Origin: Bin87 sp963668585
GTDB taxonomy: Bacteria; Chloroflexota; Dehalococcoidia; Lucifugimonadales; UBA3495
Direction: 5' to 3'
Length of the DNA: 64,000 nucleotides
Assembly (NCBI GenBank): GCA_963668585.1
Contig: OY764869.1
Coordinates: forward strand, 2,728,001 to 2,792,000
In this document: positions 49,967 to 57,505 of the stretch, one piece after another
Numbering within the stretch: the first letter of the stretch is position 1
Layout of the letters: each line of letters begins with the position of its first letter
The notes under the pieces: generated by a model
What the model saw: only the letters and a program-made list of their open reading frames with translations
Databases searched by the model: none
Told to the model about the DNA's origin: nothing
Program-made: the position numbers and the translations under genes

Positions 49967-51019
49967 TCAGGGCTGGCCCACTGCCTCAGCGACGCCGACT
50001 TCCTGCATCAAATCGGAAATCTGACGCCAGGTTTCGTCCTCGATGAAGATACCCTCTGCGCGGCGTTGCAACTCGGTGCGGTATTCGATCTCGCCGGGGT
50101 AGAAGACCTCGCTGAACCCGGGCGCCGGCGGCGACGTTTTGACGAACTCGGCGAACTCGGTCATCTCCTGCTTGAAATCCTGGAGGGGGCGGAACTTGGA
50201 CACGTCGAAGACCGCGAGGAAGCAGCCGTCGTTGTGGCGGGCCTGGGGATCGATGCCGAAACCGAGGCCGGTGAGCAATCCCGAGAACATTTCGACCATG
50301 AAAGAGAGGCCGAAACCCTTGTGGCCCTGATCAGCGCCGACGGGGAGGATCGCGCCGCCGGCGGAGTAGTCGTTGGGGTCGTTGGTGGGGTTGCCGTCCT
50401 TGTCCACAATCCAGCCGGTGGGTACCTGCTCGCCGCGGTTGCGGGCGAGGCTGATCTTGCCGGCGGCGACGGCGGAGGTCGCCATGTCAAGCAGCACCGT
50501 ACCCTCCAGGTTGCTGGGCACGCCGATGCAGATGGGGTTGGTGCCGAGGCGTCGGGCGCGACCTCCGAAGGGGGCAACGGCCTTGGGCCCAGCCCCTGAG
50601 TCGGCGGTGAGCATGGCGATCATGCCCTCCTGGGCGCAGATGGTCGGGTAGTCGCCGAGGCGTCCGATGTGGCTCTGGCGGCGGATGGTGAAGGCCGCGA
50701 CACCGCTCTGTTTGGCCTTGTCGATGGCCATGCGGGTGGCCTTTTCGGTTACGACGAAGCCGAAGCCCCAATTGCCGTCAACTACGGCGGTCGTTGGAGT
50801 TTCGCTGAGTACCTCGAAGGGTGCCCCGGGAACGATGTGGCCGCGGTCAATGCGCTCACAGTATTCGGGGATATGGATGCAGCCGTGGGAGTCGTGGCCG
50901 ACGAGGTTGGCCTTGACCTGGTGGGCGGCGACGATTTCGGCCTCGTCGGCGGGCGTCCCCTTGGCCTGATAGATGGCGGATGCGGCCTTGTGGAGGTATT
51001 CGGGGGTGAAGATTGGCAT
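49967..51019 (-). CDS. Ldh2/MDH-family NAD(P)H-dependent oxidoreductase (ComC/YlbC type)
   Basis: A 350-residue enzyme of the malate/L-lactate/sulfolactate dehydrogenase family that lacks a Rossmann fold. Family hallmarks are VKANLVGHDSHGCIHIPEY (catalytic His), the NWGFGFVVTEKATRMAI segment, IRRQSHIGRLGDYP and GTNPICIGVPS. It interconverts 2-hydroxy and 2-oxo acids. Sulfolactate to sulfopyruvate (ComC) would feed the ComDE-like decarboxylase, but malate, lactate or ureidoglycolate are also possible. ATG at 51019 with GGAGG. A 375-bp gap upstream holds copy J. Confidence 0.88.
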   Translation of the reverse strand: MPIFTPEYLHKAASAIYQAKGTPADEAEIVAAHQVKANLVGHDSHGCIHIPEYCERIDRGHIVPGAPFEVLSETPTTAVVDGNWGFGFVVTEKATRMAIDKAKQSGVAAFTIRRQSHIGRLGDYPTICAQEGMIAMLTADSGAGPKAVAPFGGRARRLGTNPICIGVPSNLEGTVLLDMATSAVAAGKISLARNRGEQVPTGWIVDKDGNPTNDPNDYSAGGAILPVGADQGHKGFGLSFMVEMFSGLLTGLGFGIDPQARHNDGCFLAVFDVSKFRPLQDFKQEMTEFAEFVKTSPPAPGFSEVFYPGEIEYRTELQRRAEGIFIEDETWRQISDLMQEVGVAEAVGQP

Positions 51020-51144
51020 GGGAGCCTCCGTGAGGGTCAGGTGCATGGATTCAAAGGATGGAGGGGATTTTAGCAGGTATTCCGGGGGTGATGCGCCGGT
51101 ATCGCGGCCGCGAGACAAGATCACAAATGAGGGGGGTCGCAATA

Positions 51145-51312
51145 CAGGGCCATTCGATTATCCCGGCGAGAGGCAATTGCTGTTGCCAGAACGGTTTCTC
51201 GTTCACCGTCCCCTCGTCCTTCGACAGGCTCAGGATGAGCGGACTACCTTGTCTGTCGTCAACACAGGATGGGCCTGATACCTCGTTCGTCGTCAACAAT
51301 CGAATGGACCTG
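51145..51312 (+). repeat. MITE-like dispersed element, copy J
   Basis: 168 bp, the longest copy. Left end CAGGGCCATTCGATTATCC is perfect; right end AACAATCGAATGGACCTG. Left hairpin GGCAATTGCTGTTGCC, main hairpin CCCCTCGTCCTTC...AGGATGAGCGGAC. Near the right end the TACCTnGTCTGTCGTCAACA block is repeated (TACCTCGTTCGTCGTCAACA), independently of the duplication in copy A. Confidence 0.82.
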
Positions 51313-51394
51313 GGCCGCAATATCACTGATTTGCCGACGCGCCCTGCCGCCTTTACACTGCCGACAATATCCATTCGAAGGCGGAGGGACGCTC

Positions 51395-52429
51395 ATGAAA
51401 GCGGTTTATATCAATGAAACTGGCGGGACGGACGTGCTGGTACACGGCGACCGGCCGGAACCGGAAATTGCGCCGGGAGAGATTCTGATTCGGGTGGGCG
51501 GCAGCGCGCTGAATCACCTGGACCTGAACCTGCGGGCCGGCAACTGCCGCCGGTTCCCGCACATCCTGGGGTGCGACCTGGCGGGCGAGGTGGTGCAGAT
51601 CAGTCCGGACGCGGGCACGGACCTCAAGGTGGGCGACCGGGTGCTGGTGGACAACCGGGTGAAGTGCGGAGGACTCAACCTCTGCGAGTATTGCGCCGCC
51701 GGGCACGACCAATGGTGCACTCGCCAGCAGCGCATCGGCGTTGACCTGGACGGTGGCCACGCCGAGTACGTGGTCTCGCCGGCCGTGAACGCCTACACGA
51801 TTCCCGATGATATGTCCTTCGGTGAGGCGGCCGCGCTGCCCATCGCACTGCATACGTCGTGGCATTGCCTGATCACGCAGGCCAAGCTGCAACCGTGGGA
51901 CGATGTGCTGGTGCAGGCTGCCGGCTCCGGAGTGGGCAGCATGGGCATCCAGATCGCCAAGATGATGGGATGCCGAGTGATCACCACGGCGGGCAGCGAC
52001 TGGAAACTGGAAGAAGCCAGGAAATGGGGCGCGGATGAAGTCATCAATTACCGCGAGGTGGACAGCATCAGCGAAACAGTGAAGGACATGACCGACGGAC
52101 GGGGAGTGGACGTGGTGTTCGACTGCGTGGGCGCGGACGTGTGGCACGAGAACATGCTGTCGCTGGCGCACGAGGGCAGGTTGGTGATTACCGGCGTGAC
52201 GTCGGGCAGCCAGACCCCAATGGACCTTTCCGTGCTGCACGGGCGACCGTTGCATCTGATGGGCAGCGGCGGGCGCAGCCGGCGGACGATGGCCGACGCG
52301 ATGAAGATGGTGAACCAGGGAGCGTTGCGCGGCATCGTGGGGCGATCATTCCCGCTGGACGGCGTCGCCGAAGCGCACCAGGTGATGCACGACCGGGACT
52401 TTTTCGGCAAGTTGGTGATCGAACACTGA
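51395..52429 (+). CDS. Zinc-containing quinone reductase/alcohol dehydrogenase (MDR family)
   Basis: A 344-residue medium-chain dehydrogenase. The N-terminal KAVYINETGGTDVLVHGD and the loop GGSALNHLDLNLRAG (His instead of the catalytic Cys) place it near quinone/crotonyl reductases, while CGGLNLCEYCAAGHDQWC keeps a structural zinc site. The cofactor loop is VQAAGSGVGSMGIQIAKMMG followed by TAGSDWK, suggesting NADPH. Start ATG at 51395 with GGAGG. It lies 71 bp before the FAH-family gene. Confidence 0.9.
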   Translation: MKAVYINETGGTDVLVHGDRPEPEIAPGEILIRVGGSALNHLDLNLRAGNCRRFPHILGCDLAGEVVQISPDAGTDLKVGDRVLVDNRVKCGGLNLCEYCAAGHDQWCTRQQRIGVDLDGGHAEYVVSPAVNAYTIPDDMSFGEAAALPIALHTSWHCLITQAKLQPWDDVLVQAAGSGVGSMGIQIAKMMGCRVITTAGSDWKLEEARKWGADEVINYREVDSISETVKDMTDGRGVDVVFDCVGADVWHENMLSLAHEGRLVITGVTSGSQTPMDLSVLHGRPLHLMGSGGRSRRTMADAMKMVNQGALRGIVGRSFPLDGVAEAHQVMHDRDFFGKLVIEH

Positions 52430-52444
52430 CCATCGGGCGGCAGG

Positions 52445-52453
52445 TGATACAAT
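52445..52453 (+). promoter_or_regulatory. Extended -10 of the FAH-family gene
   Basis: TGATACAAT fits an extended -10, 48 bp before the ATG at 52501. No -35 needed for this class. Confidence 0.4.
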
Positions 52454-52500
52454 AACCGACGCCGAGACGGTCAAACAAAATCCACGGAGGCAGTTCCGAT

Positions 52501-53274
52501 ATGAGAATCGCTCGTTACATCGCCCATGGCTCCGAACACTTCGGGGTCATTGACGGCGACAACGTCACCGCCATCGACGGCAGCATTTTTGACTCGCCGA
52601 TCAAACTCACCGACCACACGCACGCCCTGTCGGACGTGAAACTCCTGTCGCCGGTGATGCCCGGGAAGATCCTGGCGATGGGCCTGAACTACACCAGCCA
52701 CATCGGGGACCGGCCGGCGCCGGAATACCCCATGATTTTCCACAAGACGCCCACCAGCGTCATCGGCCCTGAGGACGCAATCGTGCGGCCCAAAGAGGTG
52801 CAGCGGTTCGACGCCGAGGGCGAGATGGTGGTGGTGATCAAGGACCGGTGCCGCAACGTGTCCAAAGAGGACGCGCTGAATCACATCCTGGGTTACACCT
52901 GCGGCAACGACGTGAGCGCGCGGGACTGGCAGCAGAAGGACCGGCGGGAGAACAACTCCGACTGGTGGCGGGCCAAGTCCGCGGACACTTTCTCCCCCAT
53001 GGGACCCTGGATCGAGACGGACGTGGACCCCCACGCGCAGCACCTGCGCACCCGGGTCAACGGCAATGAGGAACAGAACGAAACCACGGCGCACCTGATT
53101 TTCGATGTTCCGACCATGATCGAGTTCATCACCCGGTACGTGACGCTGGAAGCGGGCGACTGCATCTTCACCGGCACGCCGGGCACCACGTCCGACATGG
53201 CTGACGGCGCGGTCTGCGAGATCGACATCAGCGGCATTGGCGTGTTGCGGAATCCTGTGAAGCTGGAATCGTAG
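52501..53274 (+). CDS. Fumarylacetoacetate hydrolase (FAH) family protein
   Basis: A 257-residue FAH-fold enzyme. PVMPGKILAMGLNYTSHIGD leads into the catalytic His, and the Mg ligands are the acidic residues in RFDAEGEMVVVIKD (near 103-116) and the later Glu/Asp in GYTCGNDVSARDWQ. The end GDCIFTGTPGTTSDMADG is typical. Relatives hydrolyse, decarboxylate or hydrate 2-oxo acids from aromatic or sugar acid breakdown; exact substrate unknown. CGGAGG precedes the ATG. Followed by hairpin copy 10. Confidence 0.9.
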   Translation: MRIARYIAHGSEHFGVIDGDNVTAIDGSIFDSPIKLTDHTHALSDVKLLSPVMPGKILAMGLNYTSHIGDRPAPEYPMIFHKTPTSVIGPEDAIVRPKEVQRFDAEGEMVVVIKDRCRNVSKEDALNHILGYTCGNDVSARDWQQKDRRENNSDWWRAKSADTFSPMGPWIETDVDPHAQHLRTRVNGNEEQNETTAHLIFDVPTMIEFITRYVTLEAGDCIFTGTPGTTSDMADGAVCEIDISGIGVLRNPVKLES

Positions 53275-53301
53275 GTTCTGCGGGAACTTCGCGAACGACT
53301 A

Positions 53302-53327
53302 TAGGGGCGAATGATTATTCGCCCCTA
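53302..53327. repeat. GC-rich palindromic hairpin (GGGGCGAA subtype), copy 10
   Basis: TAGGGGCGAA, loop TGATTA, TTCGCCCCTA: perfect 10-bp stem between convergent genes (stops at 53274 and 53367). Confidence 0.78.
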
Positions 53328-53366
53328 CGAATTTTCGGGGGCGAGCCGGCGGCGTTCTGCGCGGGG

Positions 53367-54512
53367 TCAGAAGGGGTATTGCACCGGTGCCTCGGCCCGA
53401 TCCTGGGGCCAGATGACGACCTTGCGTCCCTCCTGGCGCTGCACCAACGCCACCGAGCGACCGATTTGGCGTCCGGACTCGTCGATTTTGAAGCGTCCGT
53501 AGAACGTGGTGCAATCCAGATCTGAAGCGGCGGCACGCATCCCGTTGTCATCCAGGGAACCGGCGTCGCGGGCGCAACGCTCCGCGACCAGGCCTGCCGC
53601 AAACGCCTGTGCCATGGGGTAATCCACCGGCACGCCGGACGCGGATGCCGCCAGCGTCAGGATTCGCCTAGCCAGTTCCGCGCTTGGGCCAATGTCGGGG
53701 CGGGTCACGCTGACCGCCGGTTCCCACTGGCTGGGACCGATGAATCCGTCGGACAACGAACCCAGCCTTTCGGCGAACTCTGCGATGGGTGTGGCGACCA
53801 CCACGGCGAGACCGATGCTGCTGCGGTTGGGCAGTCGGGCCAACGAATTCGCGGTCAGGATGTCATGTCGGATGCGACCGATCCCCACGACGAGGTCGGG
53901 CTCAATTTCGGCGACGGCGCGGGCGATTTCGGCGAAGTGGACGTGCGAAGGCCGATATCGCAGATCCAGGGCGGTGGTGAACCCCATGTCGTGGGCGGTG
54001 GACTCCACGCCGCGCGCCACGATTCTGGCGAAGGCGCCGGTATCTATGCGCACGATCACCAGTTTGCTGGCGTCGGGATTGACCTGGCGGGCCAGGGCCG
54101 GCGCTCCGACCAGATACTGATCAGCCGGGGTGAGGATGCCGACGACGTTGTTATAGCCGCGGGCATACAGGGCGTCGCCGGCACCGCCGTGGTTCCACAT
54201 CAACTTGCCCTGGGATTCAGCGACCTCAGCGGCGGCTGTGGTGAGTCCGGCGGAGTACGGCCCGAAAAGCAGGTCCACGTTGTCCTGGGTGATGAGGCGT
54301 TCCGTGTTTTGCCGGGCCCCGTCGGCGAGGCTGGCATCATCGTAGTGGACGACGGATACGGATTTTTTGTCGTCGGCGACGGTGAGGCCACCGCGAGCGT
54401 TGACGATCTCGGCCCAGGAGGTCAGGCCGGCGAGAGCCTGCCGACCCTGGGTCGCGAATTGTCCGGTGAGCGATGCGGAAATGCCGGCTTTAATTTCGGA
54501 TGTTGTAACCAC
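53367..54512 (-). CDS. Cytosolic periplasmic-binding-fold (LIV-type) sensor-like protein
   Basis: About 381 residues, a type I solute-binding fold of the branched-chain amino acid (Peripla_BP_6) group: IKAGISASLTGQFATQGRQA at the N-terminus, then NARGGL, DLLFGPYSAGLTTAAAEVAE and KLMWNHGGAGD. There is no signal peptide or lipobox; the domain begins at about residue 6. It is therefore probably cytosolic, like AmiC-type sensors, rather than a transporter component, and no ABC genes are nearby. GTG at 54512 is my choice, an upstream GTG at 54524 is possible. It follows the FIST gene by 49 bp on the same strand. Confidence 0.78.
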   Translation of the reverse strand: MVTTSEIKAGISASLTGQFATQGRQALAGLTSWAEIVNARGGLTVADDKKSVSVVHYDDASLADGARQNTERLITQDNVDLLFGPYSAGLTTAAAEVAESQGKLMWNHGGAGDALYARGYNNVVGILTPADQYLVGAPALARQVNPDASKLVIVRIDTGAFARIVARGVESTAHDMGFTTALDLRYRPSHVHFAEIARAVAEIEPDLVVGIGRIRHDILTANSLARLPNRSSIGLAVVVATPIAEFAERLGSLSDGFIGPSQWEPAVSVTRPDIGPSAELARRILTLAASASGVPVDYPMAQAFAAGLVAERCARDAGSLDDNGMRAAASDLDCTTFYGRFKIDESGRQIGRSVALVQRQEGRKVVIWPQDRAEAPVQYPF

Positions 54513-54531
54513 AATGAAAATCACCCTTCCC

Positions 54532-54550
54532 CTCTCCCTCTACGGGAGAG
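54532..54550. repeat. Short CTCTCCC/GGGAGAG hairpin
   Basis: CTCTCCC, loop TCTAC, GGGAGAG: 7-bp perfect stem between the FIST gene and the binding-fold gene. It resembles a widespread intergenic repeat whose translation reads SPLPLRERG. Single copy in the window. Confidence 0.5.
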
Positions 54551-54561
54551 AGGACACGCGG

Positions 54562-55752
54562 TCAGGTACGCGGACGAAAGATGCCGAAACTGCTGGTATA
54601 GCCGTGAAGGAAGGTGGTGCCACTGACCGGGCCGATTTCACCATTGCAGAAGAATCCACCCAGCGGGACGCCGGCGCCCACCTTGTTGTGGAACACCTCG
54701 GTGTCGTGGTTGGGCCGCCCGTAGAGGTATTTGCCGCGTCCGAGACACGAAAACAGCAACGCTCCGTGGGCGGGATTTTCGCGGTTGTCGATGGCGTAAC
54801 GCTCCAGGACGGCGGAAAGGTCGTCGGCGGAGGTGTCGGCGTCGCGAAGGTGGAATTGCACCAACTGTCCTTCCTTCAGCATTTCGCCGATGGCCAGGAC
54901 GCCGCTGCGCTGGTCCATGCCCATGACGTTGCGAATGAGGAAGTCGCCCTGTTGGGGCTGGTCGATCAGCGCATCCATGACGACGCCAAGGAACAGGGAG
55001 TTCTGCATGAGGTCGCGGTCGCGTTGGTCGGCATGCTGGAATATGCCGCGCAACACGTTGATGGGTTGCTCTCCATCGAGTTCCACCAGGAAGTTGCGGT
55101 CACTGCGGGTGATGCGCATCGGCTGGCCGATGGGCCGGCAGCCCTGGGCAACCACGGTCTCCACAACGATGTTGCCGTGTAGGGCCACGCCGACGGCTCC
55201 GGAATCATGGTAATCGGGCCCAAGGAACAGGCCGTTCTGGCGCGCTCCCTGCCCGGCGCTGGCGAGTCCCCCGATCTTGGCGGCAGCGGGATAGGCGTAG
55301 TCCATTCCAAGCAGCAGGTTCTGAGCCGGGAATGACATGGGATCGGCCAGCAACACGAACTGCGGTTGGTCGCCAGGGTCAACGCCGATGGCTTCGTGCC
55401 ATTCATCGGGGGAGGCGTCGAGGCTCGGCAGGGTGTCGCCCTCAAGGCGGATGGGACGAATGGTGACGCCAGGCAGGCTGGCCGCTGTTAGCGATACGGC
55501 CGGCTCCTGCTCGACCTCAGCGCCGCCGCCGATGATGCCACCGCCGGAGCATCCCAGCACGATGGCTTGGGGGCCCAGCATCTCGCCGATGAGTTCGGGC
55601 AGAGTGGCGTAGTCGGAGGCGTACTCCGAGGAAGCGAAGACCACGGCCAGATCTGCGGCGTTGTCGCCCAGATTGGAGCGGACTGACGCGACGCATTCGG
55701 ACAACGCGGCGCGAAGGGTGTTCTGTTGGGATATGGCGGAAGCCCACTGCAT
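54562..55752 (-). CDS. FIST-domain sensor protein
   Basis: A 396-residue FIST N plus C protein. The N-half has DLAVVFASSEYASDYATLPEL, IVLGCSGGGIIGGGAEVEQEP and the middle GLASAGQGARQNGLFLGPDY; the C-half has GDFLIRNVMGMDQRSGVLAIGE and GALLFSCLGRGKYLYGRPNHD with GGFFCNGEIGPVSG at the end. FIST domains are predicted small-ligand (amino acid) sensors and are often fused to or near signalling domains; here it is free-standing, without membrane helices. ATG at 55752 follows GAGGTG. The partner downstream is the cytosolic binding-fold protein, so two small-molecule sensors sit in one unit. Confidence 0.87.
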   Translation of the reverse strand: MQWASAISQQNTLRAALSECVASVRSNLGDNAADLAVVFASSEYASDYATLPELIGEMLGPQAIVLGCSGGGIIGGGAEVEQEPAVSLTAASLPGVTIRPIRLEGDTLPSLDASPDEWHEAIGVDPGDQPQFVLLADPMSFPAQNLLLGMDYAYPAAAKIGGLASAGQGARQNGLFLGPDYHDSGAVGVALHGNIVVETVVAQGCRPIGQPMRITRSDRNFLVELDGEQPINVLRGIFQHADQRDRDLMQNSLFLGVVMDALIDQPQQGDFLIRNVMGMDQRSGVLAIGEMLKEGQLVQFHLRDADTSADDLSAVLERYAIDNRENPAHGALLFSCLGRGKYLYGRPNHDTEVFHNKVGAGVPLGGFFCNGEIGPVSGTTFLHGYTSSFGIFRPRT

Positions 55753-56051
55753 GATAAGCACCTCACGGGCTTGCGGGGATGCCCTTAGTGGTTGGCGGCA
55801 GTATAGCACAGGGGGCGCGGCGCCACGCTGGCGAATCGGTTGCGAATCACGTTCGTTTCGGCACGAGCGTGGAGGACGAACGGGAGGGCTGGGGGGTCCC
55901 CGGTGGCGAAGATCGTCAGAATCGGGCTTTTGGGATTTGGACATTGGGGGTATCCGCGGGGAGAGTTCGCAATCTTGCTACGGCGCAGCCCCTGGTAATA
56001 ATTTTAAACTTGCCGGTCAGGGTGTCCGCAAGTGGGGTACGGCCTTTCGAT
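55753..56051. other. Gene-free stretch, left part of a 1.1 kb gap
   Basis: Upstream of the FIST gene I see no coding frame. It has an A/T-rich island (AATAATTTTAAACTTG, about 55997-56012) that is rare in this GC-rich window and the GTCAGAATCGGG motif shared with 17485. It could hold the FIST promoter, but I cannot point to a confident -10/-35 pair. Confidence 0.4.
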
Positions 56052-56127
56052 CATCCTGTACATCCCTGTAAAAACCCGCCGCAACCTCATCATCCTGTAC
56101 ATCCTGTGCATCCCTGTAAAAACCCCC
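56052..56127. repeat. Two copies of a CATCCTGTACATCCCTGTAA unit
   Basis: Units at 56052-56077 and 56088-56127 both end in CATCCCTGTAAAAACCC. The second has an extra CATCCTGT. This resembles the AGGATGnACAGGAT repeats common in environmental bacterial genomes (translations VHPVHPCKN). Confidence 0.65.
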
Positions 56128-56435
56128 CTTGACACCACCAATACGAACGTATATCCTAATACCATCTAGATCAAGCAGCTGCTCCACCACAACCCCAGAG
56201 AGGCAGATTTCCGGATCGACGGCCAACCCCGTCAGCAACAAATCGCAACCGGTCCAGGTGGCAATTCGCCGATATCCGACCAACGTACTCACCGGCGGTG
56301 CCGCACTGGCCCACCGGGATTGTTCGGGCCCGCGTGGTAGGGACTCAACCAAATAGTCCTGCGACCACGGAACTGCCGTTCAAATAGTTGCGTACCGGCC
56401 GTGCGCTGACAACGATCCGGAATCCCGCCTCTCAC
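56128..56435 (-). other. Possible remnant of a decayed gene
   Basis: On the minus strand one frame reads protein-like from about 56300 to 56145 (for example RRIATWTGCDLLLTGLAVD and VVVEQLLDLDGIRIYVRIG) and then runs into the repeat units. There is no ribosome-binding site and no recognisable domain. It may be the 3' end of a lost gene; I would not annotate it as functional. Confidence 0.25.
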
Positions 56436-56503
56436 ACCAAACCAAAACAACCAACCGAAACAACACCAACCACCAACCAACGAACCACCAACCGCAGGGA
56501 CGA
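56436..56503 (-). repeat. Strand-asymmetric GT-rich tract (GG-run sequence)
   Basis: The plus strand is almost only A and C; the minus strand therefore has many GG runs separated by T-rich spacers, such as GGTTGGTGGTTCGTTGGTTG followed by GTGGTTGGTG. This is the pattern of two-tetrad G-quadruplexes. No coding frame fits. Confidence 0.55.
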
Positions 56504-56683
56504 GAAACCCTCTGCCCCTCCGGAAAGACGGCGCCCGCCCGGCGCCGTCCCACCCTGGTGGTTGGTCAGCGGCCATGCACACGCATGGGCGGTTCTCAAA
56601 CCTGCCGGCGCATCCCCCAACCCGCCCAGCGATGCAGCGGCCTGACACCTGCCCCTCATCGCTGAGTCAGTCGTCCAACGCGC

Positions 56684-56760
56684 CGTGCCATTCGATCATT
56701 GCTGATAAGCCAGTTAGCCCGCTCATCCTGCGCAACGCGCCAGGGTAATCGAATGGCCCT
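56684..56760 (-). repeat. MITE-like dispersed element, copy K (internally deleted, inverted)
   Basis: A 77-bp derivative in the opposite orientation to all others. On the minus strand it starts AGGGCCATTCGATTACCCTGGCG, keeps the right arm of the main hairpin (AGGATGAGCGGGC) and ends AATGATCGAATGGCAC. The left hairpin and the left arm of the main hairpin are gone, but both terminal repeats remain. Confidence 0.75.
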
Positions 56761-56779
56761 CGTGTGGAAGGGGCAGTGG

Positions 56780-56810
56780 TTGACGGGGGACAGACAGAGC
56801 GGTGTATCAT
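56780..56810 (+). promoter_or_regulatory. Promoter candidate of the second ComDE-like pair
   Basis: TTGACG at 56780-56785 and TATCAT at 56805-56810 with a 19-bp spacer. The -35 is identical to that of the first ComDE-like operon, but the spacing is longer and the -10 weaker. Confidence 0.4.
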
Positions 56811-56865
56811 TTGGCGGCGTTTGGCCCCGGTCGGACGCTGCAAATATCGCAAGGCAGGTGTCCCC

Positions 56866-57375
56866 ATGGCCGAATTGAGTCCAGCTACGGTGCTGGCGGA
56901 ATTGAAGAAGAATGGTGCTACCCATGTTGTGTGGCTACCGGACAGTGAGACCAATTTCCTCTATGTACTGATGTCCGAGGAACCGGGTCTGGACCTGGTG
57001 CCGGTGAGCCGCGAAGGGCACGCTTTTTCCACGGCAGCGGGACTCGCCGCCGGCGGCAAGAAACCGGTGATTCTAATCCAGAACACCGGCATGATGGAGT
57101 CTGGAGACTCGTTGCGCGGCTGGGGACTCGGGATGAACGTGCCGGTGGTGATGATGGTGGGATATCGCGGATGGACGCGCCATGGCGTGATCAATGACAC
57201 GGCGGCGTTCTTCACCGAACGGTTCCTGCACGCCTTCAACATCAATTACTACCTGGTGGAGTCGGACGAGGACGCGGATCGGATTTCGATTGCGTTCGCC
57301 GAAGCCGCGCGCGAGAAACGGCCGGTGGCGGTGTTGGTAGGCGATGAGTATCACGGGTTCAACGTGAGCCGCTGA
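56866..57375 (+). CDS. TPP-dependent 2-oxoacid decarboxylase, alpha (ComD-like) subunit, second locus
   Basis: A 169-residue paralogue of the 5230 product. Shared blocks include HVVWLPDSETNFLY, the catalytic-Glu segment SREGHAFSTAAGLAAGG (near 55), VILIQNTGMMESGDSLRGW and VGYRGWTRHG. The Glu is kept, but the following residue is His where the first locus has Glu. It should pair with the beta subunit 130 bp downstream. ATG at 56866 by alignment with the other copy. Probably acts on a different 3-substituted pyruvate from the first enzyme. Confidence 0.85.
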   Translation: MAELSPATVLAELKKNGATHVVWLPDSETNFLYVLMSEEPGLDLVPVSREGHAFSTAAGLAAGGKKPVILIQNTGMMESGDSLRGWGLGMNVPVVMMVGYRGWTRHGVINDTAAFFTERFLHAFNINYYLVESDEDADRISIAFAEAAREKRPVAVLVGDEYHGFNVSR

Positions 57376-57505
57376 TTGGGTTGCTCTTTGAGGTCGCATT
57401 GGGGTGGGACCGCGACGGAGCGCGTTGCTTCGCGTCGCGATGGTCTCCCGCAGCCAACCGTTTCGCACCGTGCGAGACGGGACAATACGTTAGGAAGTGT
57501 TTGAA

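Noticed and set aside
56052..56127. CRISPR-like array
   Set aside because: Only two imperfect units, no spacers of constant length, no cas genes; it is a short tandem repeat.
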